From positions 19,364 through 83,363 of the forward strand of contig CALIUO010000022.1 in the NCBI GenBank assembly GCA_938048695.1: a DNA stretch of 64,000 nt, given 5' to 3'. A model generated the notes under the pieces. The model was not told the origin of the DNA, made no database searches, and saw only the letters and a program-made list of their open reading frames with translations. How positions within the stretch are numbered: position 1 is the stretch's first letter; the number at the start of each line of letters is the position of its first letter. The position numbers were made by a program, and so were the translations under genes. The stretch comes from an uncultured SAR86 cluster bacterium. Its GTDB lineage: Bacteria; Pseudomonadota; Gammaproteobacteria; Magnimaribacterales; Magnimaribacteraceae. Shown here one piece after another: positions 50,694 to 60,165 of this stretch.

Positions 50694-51494
50694 TTATCTA
50701 GATCTTTTAAGACTATTTTGCGAAAAGTCCCTATCATCAAATCCATTCTTATATTTGACCTCTCTGAAACTAAGAACAGAGCTCTTGCCATTTTGATTGT
50801 TGATCATAGTTACCTTATGAGGTTGCCAATAAGCCTCATTATAGATTTTGTAATCAGAGAAGATTTGGGTCTTCAAATGAAATGATTTTTTATCATAGTG
50901 ATGAATTTTTCTTGTTAAAAAATTTTCACTATCTATCCAGACTATTTGTTTTGTATACCCGGAATAAGGATCAAGAGGTTTCCTTTCAATAACATGGCAA
51001 AGTATTCCATCTAGTTCTTCTTCTCGAAGGTATTCATATTCATATTTTTCAACTTCTTGAAAAGAAAAGTCCTCGAAAGAGAATTCGCTACCTAAGAACG
51101 GACCGGATCTATTTTTTGAAGCAATCCTTTTTACTCTTTTAAGTGCTGGCAGGTATAACCATTGATCATCAGGTTCTACTTTATGAGAATAAGAAAGAAT
51201 ACCAACACCTCTAACATCCCTAGGGCTTTCAAATACTGCTAAAGATTTGTCGCCATCTCCAGGAACTTCAAGCCTTTTAAACCTGAGTTTTCTTGTAACT
51301 ACATCTCCTTTTTTACTGATTAACTCCATGGTCATTTCAGATGAGCTATCTCCATATCCATCAAAGTTTTCATCGCTTTTTAAAGCAATTTCTAAACCTT
51401 TGTTTGCTAAAACTTCTCCTGAAAATATAAAAAGCATGCCAAATATGCACGCGATTATTGATTTTCTATGAAATAAAACATTTGCAAGACTCAT
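50694..51494 (-). CDS. Periplasmic LolA-like protein (outer membrane lipoprotein-sorting protein family)
   Basis: Signal peptide; DDQWLYLPALKRVKRIASKNRSGPFLGSEFSFEDF and LDPYSGYTKQIVWIDSENFLTRKIHHYD. Confidence 0.82.
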   Translation of the reverse strand: MSLANVLFHRKSIIACIFGMLFIFSGEVLANKGLEIALKSDENFDGYGDSSSEMTMELISKKGDVVTRKLRFKRLEVPGDGDKSLAVFESPRDVRGVGILSYSHKVEPDDQWLYLPALKRVKRIASKNRSGPFLGSEFSFEDFSFQEVEKYEYEYLREEELDGILCHVIERKPLDPYSGYTKQIVWIDSENFLTRKIHHYDKKSFHLKTQIFSDYKIYNEAYWQPHKVTMINNQNGKSSVLSFREVKYKNGFDDRDFSQNSLKRSR

Positions 51495-52150
51495 GTCAAA
51501 ACTCCTCCGTGTAAATTTCTAATGATTAATTGAGATTCTTTGCTCAGATATGGTTCTGAGACTTTAATTAATAGCCCCATGCCTCTTTGCATCAAGAAAT
51601 TTTCGTCTTTATCAGGATATTTTTTTGAAGAGAGAGCAAACCAATTATCGGCAACAAGAAAAATAATTTCACTCAGCTCATCTAGTTCATTTTCTTTAAA
51701 GTCGAATACTCCTTGATCTCTACCAATAAGAGCTTCTTCCTTAATCTTATTAAATCGCAATTGAGTTAACTCATTCAATTTATTGGTGATAGATCTATCA
51801 GAGGAGAGATTATCAGCAAGATTATCTCTAAACAGATATCTGAAGTCCCAATTAAAATAGTACTGAGATAAGAGTTGTTTAATTAAAATTTCTAAGTCAA
51901 TTTTCCCCATCATATCTAACTCCACATCAATATTTTTTTTAAAAAGTTCAATATGAGATTCAACTAAACTTTTTTTTGATTTGAAGTGATACCAAAGAGT
52001 CCCCTCGCGAACTTTTGAAGACGATGCCAAAAGTGAAGTCGTAACACTTGCGAACCCTTTTCTATTGAAAAGCTCAAGACTATTTTTGAGTAGCTTATCT
52101 CTGGTACAGTCGCTAAACAGAGCAGTTGTACGAGTTGATAAATTTTTCAT
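51491..52150 (-). CDS. TetR-family transcriptional regulator
   Basis: SLELFNRKGFASVTTSLLASSSKVREGTLWYHFKSKKSLVESHI helix-turn-helix; start assigned to ATG at 52150, directly after the operator palindromes. Confidence 0.85.
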   Translation of the reverse strand: MKNLSTRTTALFSDCTRDKLLKNSLELFNRKGFASVTTSLLASSSKVREGTLWYHFKSKKSLVESHIELFKKNIDVELDMMGKIDLEILIKQLLSQYYFNWDFRYLFRDNLADNLSSDRSITNKLNELTQLRFNKIKEEALIGRDQGVFDFKENELDELSEIIFLVADNWFALSSKKYPDKDENFLMQRGMGLLIKVSEPYLSKESQLIIRNLHGGVLT

Positions 52151-52187
52151 TAGGGTACTTACCCTAAATTTTAGGGTACTTACCCTA
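52151..52187. promoter_or_regulatory. Two identical 16-bp palindromes TAGGGTACTTACCCTA (52151-52166 and 52172-52187), candidate TetR operators
   Basis: Read directly: 7-bp perfect arms TAGGGTA/TACCCTA with centre CT, repeated with exactly 21-bp offset. Confidence 0.85.
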
Positions 52188-52195
52188 GAAGTCAA
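52168..52195 (-). promoter_or_regulatory. Candidate promoter of the TetR/exporter operon: TTGACT, 16 bp, TAAAAT
   Basis: -35 at 52195 to 52190 and -10 at 52173 to 52168 on the minus strand; one palindrome fills the spacer and the other follows the -10. Confidence 0.7.
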
Positions 52196-52224
52196 CTCTC
52201 ATTTAGTTAATTCTCTTAATATAT

Positions 52225-53109
52225 TTATTTATCTAGGTAATTTTGTTGGACACTAGAGAAATCGAGACCTTCAAATCCTTGGTTATTTAATTCTTCATAA
52301 AGTTCTCTAGCCAGTCTTCCCATGGGAGTATTAGACTTAGACTGATTTGCTAATTCTTTAGCTAGGTTGAGGTCTTTAAGCATCAAGGAGTTTAAAAAGC
52401 CACCAGAATAGTTGTTACTGGCAGGAGCTTCTTTCATTACCCCTGGAAAAGGATTATATTTTTCTAGAGACCAGTTCCCCCCAGAGCTATTCTTCATGAT
52501 CTCAGACAAAATGATAGGATCTAGTCCGTTATTTACTCCCATTGCTATAGTTTCAGCAGTCCCACACATATGGATTGCTAGAAGCATATTATTACAAAGC
52601 TTAGCTATCTGGCCTGAGCCCGCCTTACCGGCATAAAAGATTTTATCTCCCATAATTTTGAAAAGAGGAGCTGCTTTTTCAAGATCGGCTTCTTCACCAC
52701 CAACAATAAAAGTCAGAGTACCTAACTCAGCTCCTTTTACACCACCCGATACGGGAGCATCTAGCATAGAAATATTCATCTCTTTTGCTTTTTTTGAAAC
52801 CTTTTTGGAAACCTCAGGATTTATAGTGGACGATTCAATAACAATCATATTTTTACTAATTTTCTCTAGTAAACCTTCTTTCAAGAATATGTTTTCAACA
52901 GCCTTATCATTCGGCAACATGGTAATTAGAGCATCTATATTTTCTATAACTTCTGAGGCAGAGCTTTTAGTTTTCATACCCAATTCATCTGCTCTTTGCA
53001 TTGCCTCCTTTGATAAATCAAAAGCATTTACTTCAATATCGGCTTTTAAGATGTTATTCGCCATCGGTAAGCCCATATTTCCTAAACCAATAAAACCAAC
53101 TTTTTTCAT
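52225..53109 (-). CDS. mmsB: 3-hydroxyisobutyrate dehydrogenase
   Basis: VGFIGLGNMGLPMANNIL, MLDAPVSGGVKGAELGTLTFIVGG, AGSGQIAKLCNNMLLAI; start assigned to MKKVGFIG. Confidence 0.93.
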   Translation of the reverse strand: MKKVGFIGLGNMGLPMANNILKADIEVNAFDLSKEAMQRADELGMKTKSSASEVIENIDALITMLPNDKAVENIFLKEGLLEKISKNMIVIESSTINPEVSKKVSKKAKEMNISMLDAPVSGGVKGAELGTLTFIVGGEEADLEKAAPLFKIMGDKIFYAGKAGSGQIAKLCNNMLLAIHMCGTAETIAMGVNNGLDPIILSEIMKNSSGGNWSLEKYNPFPGVMKEAPASNNYSGGFLNSLMLKDLNLAKELANQSKSNTPMGRLARELYEELNNQGFEGLDFSSVQQNYLDK

Positions 53110-53111
53110 TT

Positions 53112-54224
53112 TTAAAGATCCTCCAGAGGATTTTTCTCCCATGCTAAGTCCGTATGCTTATCTAACCATGACTGTTTAACATTTTTAATAGAATCATATT
53201 TCCAGTTCGGTTTATTATCCTTATCTATTATTAGAGCTCTTATACCCTCTTTAAAGTCACCTCTTCTTGTAATCTGTATAGCTAAGTTAAGCTCAAAATT
53301 AAATACCTCTTTTAAGTTTAAGCTTGAAGATTTTAAATGCTGAAGCCATATTAAATGTGCTGACGTAGGACTCCCTTTGATTAGTGATTCTTGTCCTTTC
53401 TTAAACCATTCGTCATCTTCTGTATGACTCATTATGTTATCTATAACTCCGAAGAGGTCTTCTTCATTAGTCATTGATTGAATTTTGTCTAATTCATCTT
53501 CAATCTTACTTACAGGAAAGCTCTCTACTACTTTTAAGTAGGAACTACTATTAAGTATTGAATCAAGTAAAGTTAAGTTCTGTTTAACATCATCATGCCA
53601 ACTCAACTCAACTACATCCGTAAGGAAATCTTCCATCTTTGCTGAGCTCAAATAACTATCGGCTAAATTACAGAAAACCAAATCGGAAGCGTTAAGCGGG
53701 GAGGCTGTAAGCATAATATAGAGTCCAAGGCCTTCGGGTAGATCTTTTATCACAGATGTGAAACCTACATCAGGGAATAGGCCAACGCCAATTTCTGGCA
53801 TTGCAAACTTTGTTCTTTCTGTAGCAATCTTATAAGTACTGGCAAACATCAGACCGGCCCCGCCACCCATAACGATGCCATCTAAAATAGAGATTATTGG
53901 TTTTGGAAAATTATGGATTTTATAGTCCAGTCTATATTCAGATTCAAAAAAAGTTTCGGCAAAAATTGGTCCCTCTGGAGAACACATTGATTCATAAAGG
54001 GCTCTGATATCTCCACCAGCACAAAATGCTTTTTCACCTGCACCGCTGATTAGGATCATTTTTATTTGGGGATCTAATTCCCATTGATCTAATAGATCAG
54101 AGATTTCGTTAACCATATTTAGGGTTAATGAATTTAATGTTTCTGGAGAGTTGAGAGTTATATGTCCAATCTCGGTATCATTCTGACACCTCAATCTCTC
54201 AACAATTAGTTGATCATTAGGCAT
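53112..54224 (-). CDS. 3-hydroxyisobutyryl-CoA hydrolase (enoyl-CoA hydratase/isomerase superfamily)
   Basis: GAGEKAFCAGGDIRALYE, GIVMGGGAGLM, MPEIGVGLFPDVG. Confidence 0.9.
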   Translation of the reverse strand: MPNDQLIVERLRCQNDTEIGHITLNSPETLNSLTLNMVNEISDLLDQWELDPQIKMILISGAGEKAFCAGGDIRALYESMCSPEGPIFAETFFESEYRLDYKIHNFPKPIISILDGIVMGGGAGLMFASTYKIATERTKFAMPEIGVGLFPDVGFTSVIKDLPEGLGLYIMLTASPLNASDLVFCNLADSYLSSAKMEDFLTDVVELSWHDDVKQNLTLLDSILNSSSYLKVVESFPVSKIEDELDKIQSMTNEEDLFGVIDNIMSHTEDDEWFKKGQESLIKGSPTSAHLIWLQHLKSSSLNLKEVFNFELNLAIQITRRGDFKEGIRALIIDKDNKPNWKYDSIKNVKQSWLDKHTDLAWEKNPLEDL

Positions 54225-54987
54225 TTTGCCAATTCGGTTTTCGCTTATCTAAAAAGGCCTCAACCCCTTCCTTTTGATCTTTTGTATCAAATAATTTTAC
54301 AAACGGTTCCAGTTCTTCGTTGTAAGGCTCATCAGATAGGCGAGCTTTATGAATTAGTTCCTTACATTGTGCAATACTACCGGGACTTTGGTTTGCTACA
54401 GAAGAGGCTATAGACATAGCAGCCTCTAGACTCTTTCCATCTTCAACCTTTTCTTCAATTAGTCCAATTTTAAGAGCTTGATCAGGTTTTATTTGCTCTC
54501 CAGTCAAAATAATTCTTTTAGCCCAACCTTCTCCAACCAATCTTGGAAGAACCTGAGTACCTCCACCACATGGAAGTAAGCCAACTTTAGGTTCTGGTAG
54601 AGCCAAGATAGCTTTTTCTTCTGCCACTCTGATGTCACAAGCCAATGCGCACTCTAGTCCGCCGCCCATAGCAAATCCATTTATCGCCGCTATTGAAACA
54701 CCTCGAAATTTACTAAGCGCTTTGAAAGCTTTTGAGAAAGCATTACTCATTTCATTGGCAGCATCTTTTCCACCTTCATGAAAAACCTTAAGATCAGCTC
54801 CAGCAGAGAAGAACTTTTCTCCCTGACCAGTAATTACCAGCGAGAAGATTTCATCATCTTTATTTAGAAGCTCAATAATTTCTTCTAATCCAGAAAGGCT
54901 CTCTAGATCCCAAGTATTTGCGCTAGGATTATTAATTGTAATCTTTGCAGTATTATCTATTTTTTCGAGTATTAATTTATCTGTCAT
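54217..54987 (-). CDS. Enoyl-CoA hydratase
   Basis: GQGEKFFSAGADLKVF, AAINGFAMGGGLECALACDIRVA, LPEPKVGLLPCGGGTQ. Confidence 0.92.
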   Translation of the reverse strand: MTDKLILEKIDNTAKITINNPSANTWDLESLSGLEEIIELLNKDDEIFSLVITGQGEKFFSAGADLKVFHEGGKDAANEMSNAFSKAFKALSKFRGVSIAAINGFAMGGGLECALACDIRVAEEKAILALPEPKVGLLPCGGGTQVLPRLVGEGWAKRIILTGEQIKPDQALKIGLIEEKVEDGKSLEAAMSIASSVANQSPGSIAQCKELIHKARLSDEPYNEELEPFVKLFDTKDQKEGVEAFLDKRKPNWQNA

Positions 54988-54992
54988 AATTT

Positions 54993-56153
54993 TTATTGAA
55001 TTATTGAAGCAGCGTCTTCCATTATCATTCTGCGTCCTATTATCATTTTCATAATTTCATTTGTTCCTTCTAATATTTGATGGACTCTTACATCTCTTAC
55101 ATGTCTTTCCAGAGGATACTCTTGAATATATCCATAACCTCCAAATATTTGAAGAGCTTCATTGCAAACATTAAATCCAACATCAGTAGCAAATCGCTTC
55201 GCCATAGCCGAATAAACGGTTGCTTCAGAATCATTGCTATCGATTTTTGAAGCTGCGAGTCGCGTCATAGTCCTGGCTGCAATTAATTCAGTTACCATAT
55301 CAGCTATTTTGAATTGCATACCTTGAAATTCAGCAATCCTTTTTCCAAATTGCTCTCTCTCATTCATATATTTTTGAGCTTCCTCTAATGCAGACTGAGC
55401 GGTTCCTATTGAGCACGTGGCTATATTTATTCGTCCTCCGTCCAACCCTTGCATAGCAATTTTGAAACCATTTCCTTCTTCGCCGATCAAATTCTTTTTT
55501 GAAACCTTAACATCAGTTAAAGATACCAACCTGGTAGGTTGATTCTTCCAACCCATCTTTGGCTCATTTTTTCCATACTCTATACCCGGCGAGTCAGCAG
55601 GTATAAGAAAACATGAAATACCTTTCGCTCCTGAATCTCCTGTTCTGGCCATAAGTATAAGACAGTCTGTAGCACCCGATCCTGATATGAAAGCTTTCGA
55701 ACCATTTAAAATAAAATTATCTCCATCCTTTTTGGCAGTAGTTCTCAAGGACGCTGCATCAGAACCAGATCCAGGTTCGGTAAGACAATAAGAGGCTAGT
55801 TTTGCACCTGTGCTAAGTTGAGGAAACCACTCTGCTTTTAATTCTTCTGAAGCAAACTTACTTACCATCCAAATTGCCATATTATGAATTGTCATAAAAG
55901 CTGTTGTGCTGGTGCATCCTTGGGCAAGCTGCTCAAAAACTATTGAAGCATCTAGTCTGCCTAGACCCATTCCACCCAAACTTGTATCTACGTAAAGCGA
56001 CAAGAAACCGAGCTCTCCTGCTTTAGTCAAAGTTTCTTTTGGAAAAAAAGACTCTTTATCCCATTCAGCAGCAAAAGGTTTAAGTTCTTTGTCAGCAAAG
56101 TTCCTTGCTAAGTCTCTATAATTTTTCTGATCAGAATTTAAGTCAAAATCCAT
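54993..56153 (-). CDS. Acyl-CoA dehydrogenase (probably isobutyryl-CoA)
   Basis: YCLTEPGSGSDAASLRTTA, ERHVRDVRVHQILEGTNEIMKMIIGR; valine-degradation context. Confidence 0.92.
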   Translation of the reverse strand: MDFDLNSDQKNYRDLARNFADKELKPFAAEWDKESFFPKETLTKAGELGFLSLYVDTSLGGMGLGRLDASIVFEQLAQGCTSTTAFMTIHNMAIWMVSKFASEELKAEWFPQLSTGAKLASYCLTEPGSGSDAASLRTTAKKDGDNFILNGSKAFISGSGATDCLILMARTGDSGAKGISCFLIPADSPGIEYGKNEPKMGWKNQPTRLVSLTDVKVSKKNLIGEEGNGFKIAMQGLDGGRINIATCSIGTAQSALEEAQKYMNEREQFGKRIAEFQGMQFKIADMVTELIAARTMTRLAASKIDSNDSEATVYSAMAKRFATDVGFNVCNEALQIFGGYGYIQEYPLERHVRDVRVHQILEGTNEIMKMIIGRRMIMEDAASIIQ

Positions 56154-56156
56154 CTA

Positions 56157-57647
56157 TCACTCCAAATTGATGGTCAAGTTTTTCGTTCTTTCTTCATCAT
56201 CTTCAAACCATCTTTCAGTTACAGTCTTTGTTTCAGTATAAAATCTAACTGCCTGTTTTCCGTAAGCATGAAGATCGCCATAAAAAGACTGCTTCCATCC
56301 TGTAAAAGAGAAAAAAGGCAATGGAACCGGAATCGGTACGTTTATCCCAACCTGGCCTACCTCAATTTCGTGTCTAAATTTTCTAGCAGATCTTCCTGAT
56401 GCAGTGAATATAGATGTCCCATTACCATAAGGATTAGCATTAATTAGCTTTATTGCTTCTTCAAGGGTATCAACTTCTATGCACAATAAAACAGGTCCAA
56501 ATATTTCAGTTTTATATATCTCAGATTCTGTTTTAACTTCAGAAAACAGGGTAGTTCCAACCCAATTGCCATTGGGATATCCTTCCACTTCACAATTACT
56601 TCCATCTATCAGGCATTTTGCTTCTTTCTTTCCTGTAGAGATTAAATCAATGATTCTTTGTTTAGCTTGAGAGCTAATAACAGGACCAAACCCAGACTCT
56701 TCTGAGTCCCAAGGACCAGGTTTAACCATTTCCATTTCATTTTTAAGATCTTCTATCCAATTTTTAGAAGAGCCTACGAAAACAGCTACACTGATGGCCA
56801 TACATCTTTGACCAGCAGCCCCAACCGAAGACCCAACTAAGCTATCAATAGTTTTATTTTTATTGGCATCTGGCATAACTACCATATGATTTTTAGCTCC
56901 AGCAAACGACTGCACTCTTTTAAGATGTTCTGTTCCTGTTTTATAAATATATTGTCCAACTGGGACCGATCCTACAAAGGATATAGCTTTTATGTCAGGA
57001 TGCTTTATAAGAACATCTACTTGGCTTTTATTTCCATGTATTACTTGTAGGATATTTGGAGGGGCTCCCGCCTCTAAAAATAGTTCTGCAAGTTTATTGG
57101 CAGTCATTGGATCTTGTTCAGAAGGTTTTAATATAAATGTATTACCGCAAGCTATTGCCATCGGAAACATCCATAAAGGGATCATGGCAGGAAAGTTAAA
57201 TGGGGTTATACCCAAACAGACTCCAAGAGATTGGATGTAGCTGTAAGAGTCGATTTCTCTAGCGACATTTTCTACAGTTTCTCCCATCAGCAGGGGAGTA
57301 ATATTTGCAGCTTGTTCTACAACCTCTATGCCTCTCCAAACATCACCTTTAGCATCTTCAAAAGTTTTTCCGTTTTCTTTGCTAAGTATTCTTGCAATTT
57401 CATCCTGATTCTTTTTGAGAAGTTCCTGATATTTCATCATTACTCTAGACCTTTCAGGTGGAGGTGTTTCTTTCCAAGAAAGAAAAGCTTCTTTGGCAGA
57501 TTTAATAGCTCTTTGAACTTCCTGGTCTGTTGCACAAGGAGCTTCACAAAGCACTTCTTGAGTGGCAGGATCTAAAACTTCAATCCACTCTTTTGTATCA
57601 CTTTTTATAAATTGTCCTTCTATAAAGAGGTTTAATTTTTCAGTCAT
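56157..57647 (-). CDS. mmsA: Methylmalonate-semialdehyde dehydrogenase (CoA acylating)
   Basis: [64 protein letters not shown]. Confidence 0.95.
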   Translation of the reverse strand: MTEKLNLFIEGQFIKSDTKEWIEVLDPATQEVLCEAPCATDQEVQRAIKSAKEAFLSWKETPPPERSRVMMKYQELLKKNQDEIARILSKENGKTFEDAKGDVWRGIEVVEQAANITPLLMGETVENVAREIDSYSYIQSLGVCLGITPFNFPAMIPLWMFPMAIACGNTFILKPSEQDPMTANKLAELFLEAGAPPNILQVIHGNKSQVDVLIKHPDIKAISFVGSVPVGQYIYKTGTEHLKRVQSFAGAKNHMVVMPDANKNKTIDSLVGSSVGAAGQRCMAISVAVFVGSSKNWIEDLKNEMEMVKPGPWDSEESGFGPVISSQAKQRIIDLISTGKKEAKCLIDGSNCEVEGYPNGNWVGTTLFSEVKTESEIYKTEIFGPVLLCIEVDTLEEAIKLINANPYGNGTSIFTASGRSARKFRHEIEVGQVGINVPIPVPLPFFSFTGWKQSFYGDLHAYGKQAVRFYTETKTVTERWFEDDEERTKNLTINLE

Positions 57648-57734
57648 AAAGTATTTCTTCTTGATTTAACTGAAGTATCTTACTATCTTTCATTCAAACT
57701 TAAATAAATTGAATTCAAACGGGGAGAGGAGTAG

Positions 57735-58709
57735 ATGCTAAAAACAAGAATTACTGAATTATTTGGAATAGAACATCCTGTGATACAAGGAGGAATGCAG
57801 TGGGTAGGATACGCTGAACTTGTTTCGGCTGTATCAAATGCTGGAGCTCTGGGTATTTTAACCGCTCTAACTCAACCAACACCTGAAGATTTAGCTAAAG
57901 AGATAGAAAGAACAAGAGAGATGACAGATAAGCCTTTTGGTGTGAACTTAACTGTTCTACCGACAATAAACCCTCCCCCTTATGAAGAATACGCACAAGC
58001 AATTGTTGGGTCTGGTGTAAAAATAGTAGAAACTGCCGGAAGAAGTCCAGAGCCATTCATGGAGCTTTTTAAAGAATATGATGTAAAAGTTATTCATAAG
58101 TGCACTTCTGTTAGGCACGCTCTTAAAGCTCAGTCTGTTGGAGTAAGTGCTATAACAATCGACGGATTTGAGTGTGCTGGACATCCTGGTGAAGATGACA
58201 TTCCCTCCCTGGTTTTATTACCTCAAGCGGCTGAAGCCCTTGATGTTCCTGTAGCAGGCTGTGGAGGATTCAGTGATGCAAAAAGTATGGTTGCAGCATT
58301 AGCACTTGGAGGTGAAGCGATAGTAATGGGCACTCGATTTATGGCAACGCAAGAAGCCGGGATTCATCAAAATGTAAAAGAAAAGATGACAGAAGCTGAT
58401 GAGCTTTCAACTAACCTTATGTTTAGGACAATGCATAATACAGCGAGAGTATTTAAAAATTCAGTTTCTGATCAAGTAGTTGAAATTGAATCAACAGGCA
58501 CTGCCACCTTTGAAGATGTAAAAGACCTGGTAGCCGGTCAGAGAGGTAGAGTGGTTTTTGAAGAAGGAGATTTAGAGCATGGTATCTGGTCTGCAGGAAT
58601 TTCTGTTGCAAGAGTTAAAGATGTACCGACTTGCAAGGAAATGGTTTCGAGACTTGTTTCTGAGGCAGAAGAAATTATTGATGGACGCCTTCAATCAGTA
58701 AAAGCTTAA
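57735..58709 (+). CDS. Nitronate monooxygenase family protein
   Basis: GIEHPVIQGGMQWVGYAELVSAVSNAGALGILTAL, CAGHPGEDD, GEAIVMGTRFMAT. Confidence 0.92.
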   Translation: MLKTRITELFGIEHPVIQGGMQWVGYAELVSAVSNAGALGILTALTQPTPEDLAKEIERTREMTDKPFGVNLTVLPTINPPPYEEYAQAIVGSGVKIVETAGRSPEPFMELFKEYDVKVIHKCTSVRHALKAQSVGVSAITIDGFECAGHPGEDDIPSLVLLPQAAEALDVPVAGCGGFSDAKSMVAALALGGEAIVMGTRFMATQEAGIHQNVKEKMTEADELSTNLMFRTMHNTARVFKNSVSDQVVEIESTGTATFEDVKDLVAGQRGRVVFEEGDLEHGIWSAGISVARVKDVPTCKEMVSRLVSEAEEIIDGRLQSVKA

Positions 58710-58719
58710 AGGTTTAAAT

Positions 58720-59037
58720 ATGGATGATGTAAAAGTTTACATGGTGGTAAATCTAGATATCAAAGATAAAGATACTTACTTGAAATATGAAAAGGGCTTC
58801 TTTCCGATGTTAAAAAAACATGGTGGAGAATTTTTAACCTTTGATGATACCTTCAGGCACATAGAGGGCCCAGAACCTTTAGCTGGAGGCAGGGTAATCA
58901 TATTCTCTTTTCCTTCAGAAGCGGCTGCTGATGCTTGGTATAACGACCCTGAATACCAAGAATTATCTGAGTTTAGACGAGAAGGGGCCCCATTAAGATC
59001 TCTCAGTCTAGTTAAAGGATTACCGGCTAGAAAGTAA
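58720..59037 (+). CDS. DUF1330 family protein
   Basis: YMVVNLDIKDKDTYLKYEKGFFPMLKKHGGEFL...IIFSFPSEAAADAWYNDPEYQEL. Confidence 0.85.
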   Translation: MDDVKVYMVVNLDIKDKDTYLKYEKGFFPMLKKHGGEFLTFDDTFRHIEGPEPLAGGRVIIFSFPSEAAADAWYNDPEYQELSEFRREGAPLRSLSLVKGLPARK

Positions 59038-59038
59038 A

Positions 59039-59200
59039 TTAGTTAAAGAAGGTGTAGTAAATTAAAAGAAGCAAAACTACGTCTACAAACATCAACACGC
59101 TAATGGATGTGCATCCATAATCTATCTCCTCCTTATGGAGCGACCTGTGAATTGAAAATGAAAAGTAAAGAAATATAAGAAGTAAAACGGTCTTTATCAC
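59039..59200 (-). CDS. Probable 53-aa two-transmembrane small protein (unlisted smORF)
   Basis: GTG start 4 nt after the hydrolase stop; MIKTVLLLIFLYFSFSIHRSLHKEEIDYGCTSISVLMFVDVVLLLLIYYTFFN; fills the gap up to the DUF1330 stop. Confidence 0.5.
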   Translation of the reverse strand: MIKTVLLLIFLYFSFSIHRSLHKEEIDYGCTSISVLMFVDVVLLLLIYYTFFN

Positions 59201-59204
59201 TTAT

Positions 59205-60080
59205 TCAAATCCAATTGATTGCAATTTCCTTAATGGCTTTAGCTAATTCTAGCGGCTGATCCAATAAAACATGATGCGCTGCTTTTTCAATAGGAATCAT
59301 AGGCGTTCCTGAAGGTACATTCTCAGCAATAAAATTAAGGATCTCCTCGCTCATCATATTGCTTTCTGTTCCGTAAATTATTCCCAAATCACACTCTAAC
59401 TCAAAGGCAATATTTCTAAGCATATGCGAAAAACCCAGCTTATCAAAAATTGTATCGTCAAACTTCCACTGAAACCCGTTATTCGCTTCTTTTATAGACC
59501 ATTCCGCTATGTACTTCACTAGATAATCGTTCTCACACTCTTGCTCTGGTGTTAGTCTAAATCTTTCTAAGATACTATCCCTATCAGGATATGTTTTGAT
59601 TCTTCTTATTGGACCGCTTCTTACATGTGTCGAGTAGTCATAAGTTGGAGGTCTTATTGGAGAGTCAACCATAATAACCCCTGCAATTTTCTTATCAGAA
59701 ATATAACCCGCAGTTGCACTCATGAAACCTCCCATGCTATGACCGCAAATAATCGGATTTCCGTTGTTAAAAAAACCACTATCCTCTGCAACTGCCAGGA
59801 TCTCTTTGCCATATAGCTCAGGTGAATAATCTTCTCTATGACCGCTATCTCCCATACCTGATAGATCTATTGCACTGACTTGGAATTCTTCCAACAAAAG
59901 AGGTGCTATGAAATCCCACCAATGGGAATGACTGCCACTTCCATGAACTAAAACTATTCCAGGCTTAGAATCGTCTCCCCATTTTTGATAATGTATAGAA
60001 TTTCCTTCTACCAATATATTTCTTTGTTCTTTGTTAACAGCCAAAGCTTCTTTGAACCAATCCGGATGAGAATCTATCAT
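59205..60080 (-). CDS. Alpha/beta hydrolase
   Basis: GIVLVHGSGSHSHWWDFI, SAIDLSGMGDSG, ICGHSMGGFMSAT. Confidence 0.9.
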   Translation of the reverse strand: MIDSHPDWFKEALAVNKEQRNILVEGNSIHYQKWGDDSKPGIVLVHGSGSHSHWWDFIAPLLLEEFQVSAIDLSGMGDSGHREDYSPELYGKEILAVAEDSGFFNNGNPIICGHSMGGFMSATAGYISDKKIAGVIMVDSPIRPPTYDYSTHVRSGPIRRIKTYPDRDSILERFRLTPEQECENDYLVKYIAEWSIKEANNGFQWKFDDTIFDKLGFSHMLRNIAFELECDLGIIYGTESNMMSEEILNFIAENVPSGTPMIPIEKAAHHVLLDQPLELAKAIKEIAINWI

Positions 60081-60165
60081 TTAGACATTCCTTTGAAATA
60101 AATTTATAGTTAATTAAGTTTTTGAGGACGCTAGTCTATTATAATCTGTAAAATAAGGATGATTT

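Noticed and set aside
52151-52195. Longer TetR start (TTG at 52195) giving MTSRVSTLKFRVSTLMKN
   Set aside because: It would place both operator palindromes and the promoter inside the coding sequence. The RVSTL repeat is only the translated palindrome; ATG at 52150 fits better.
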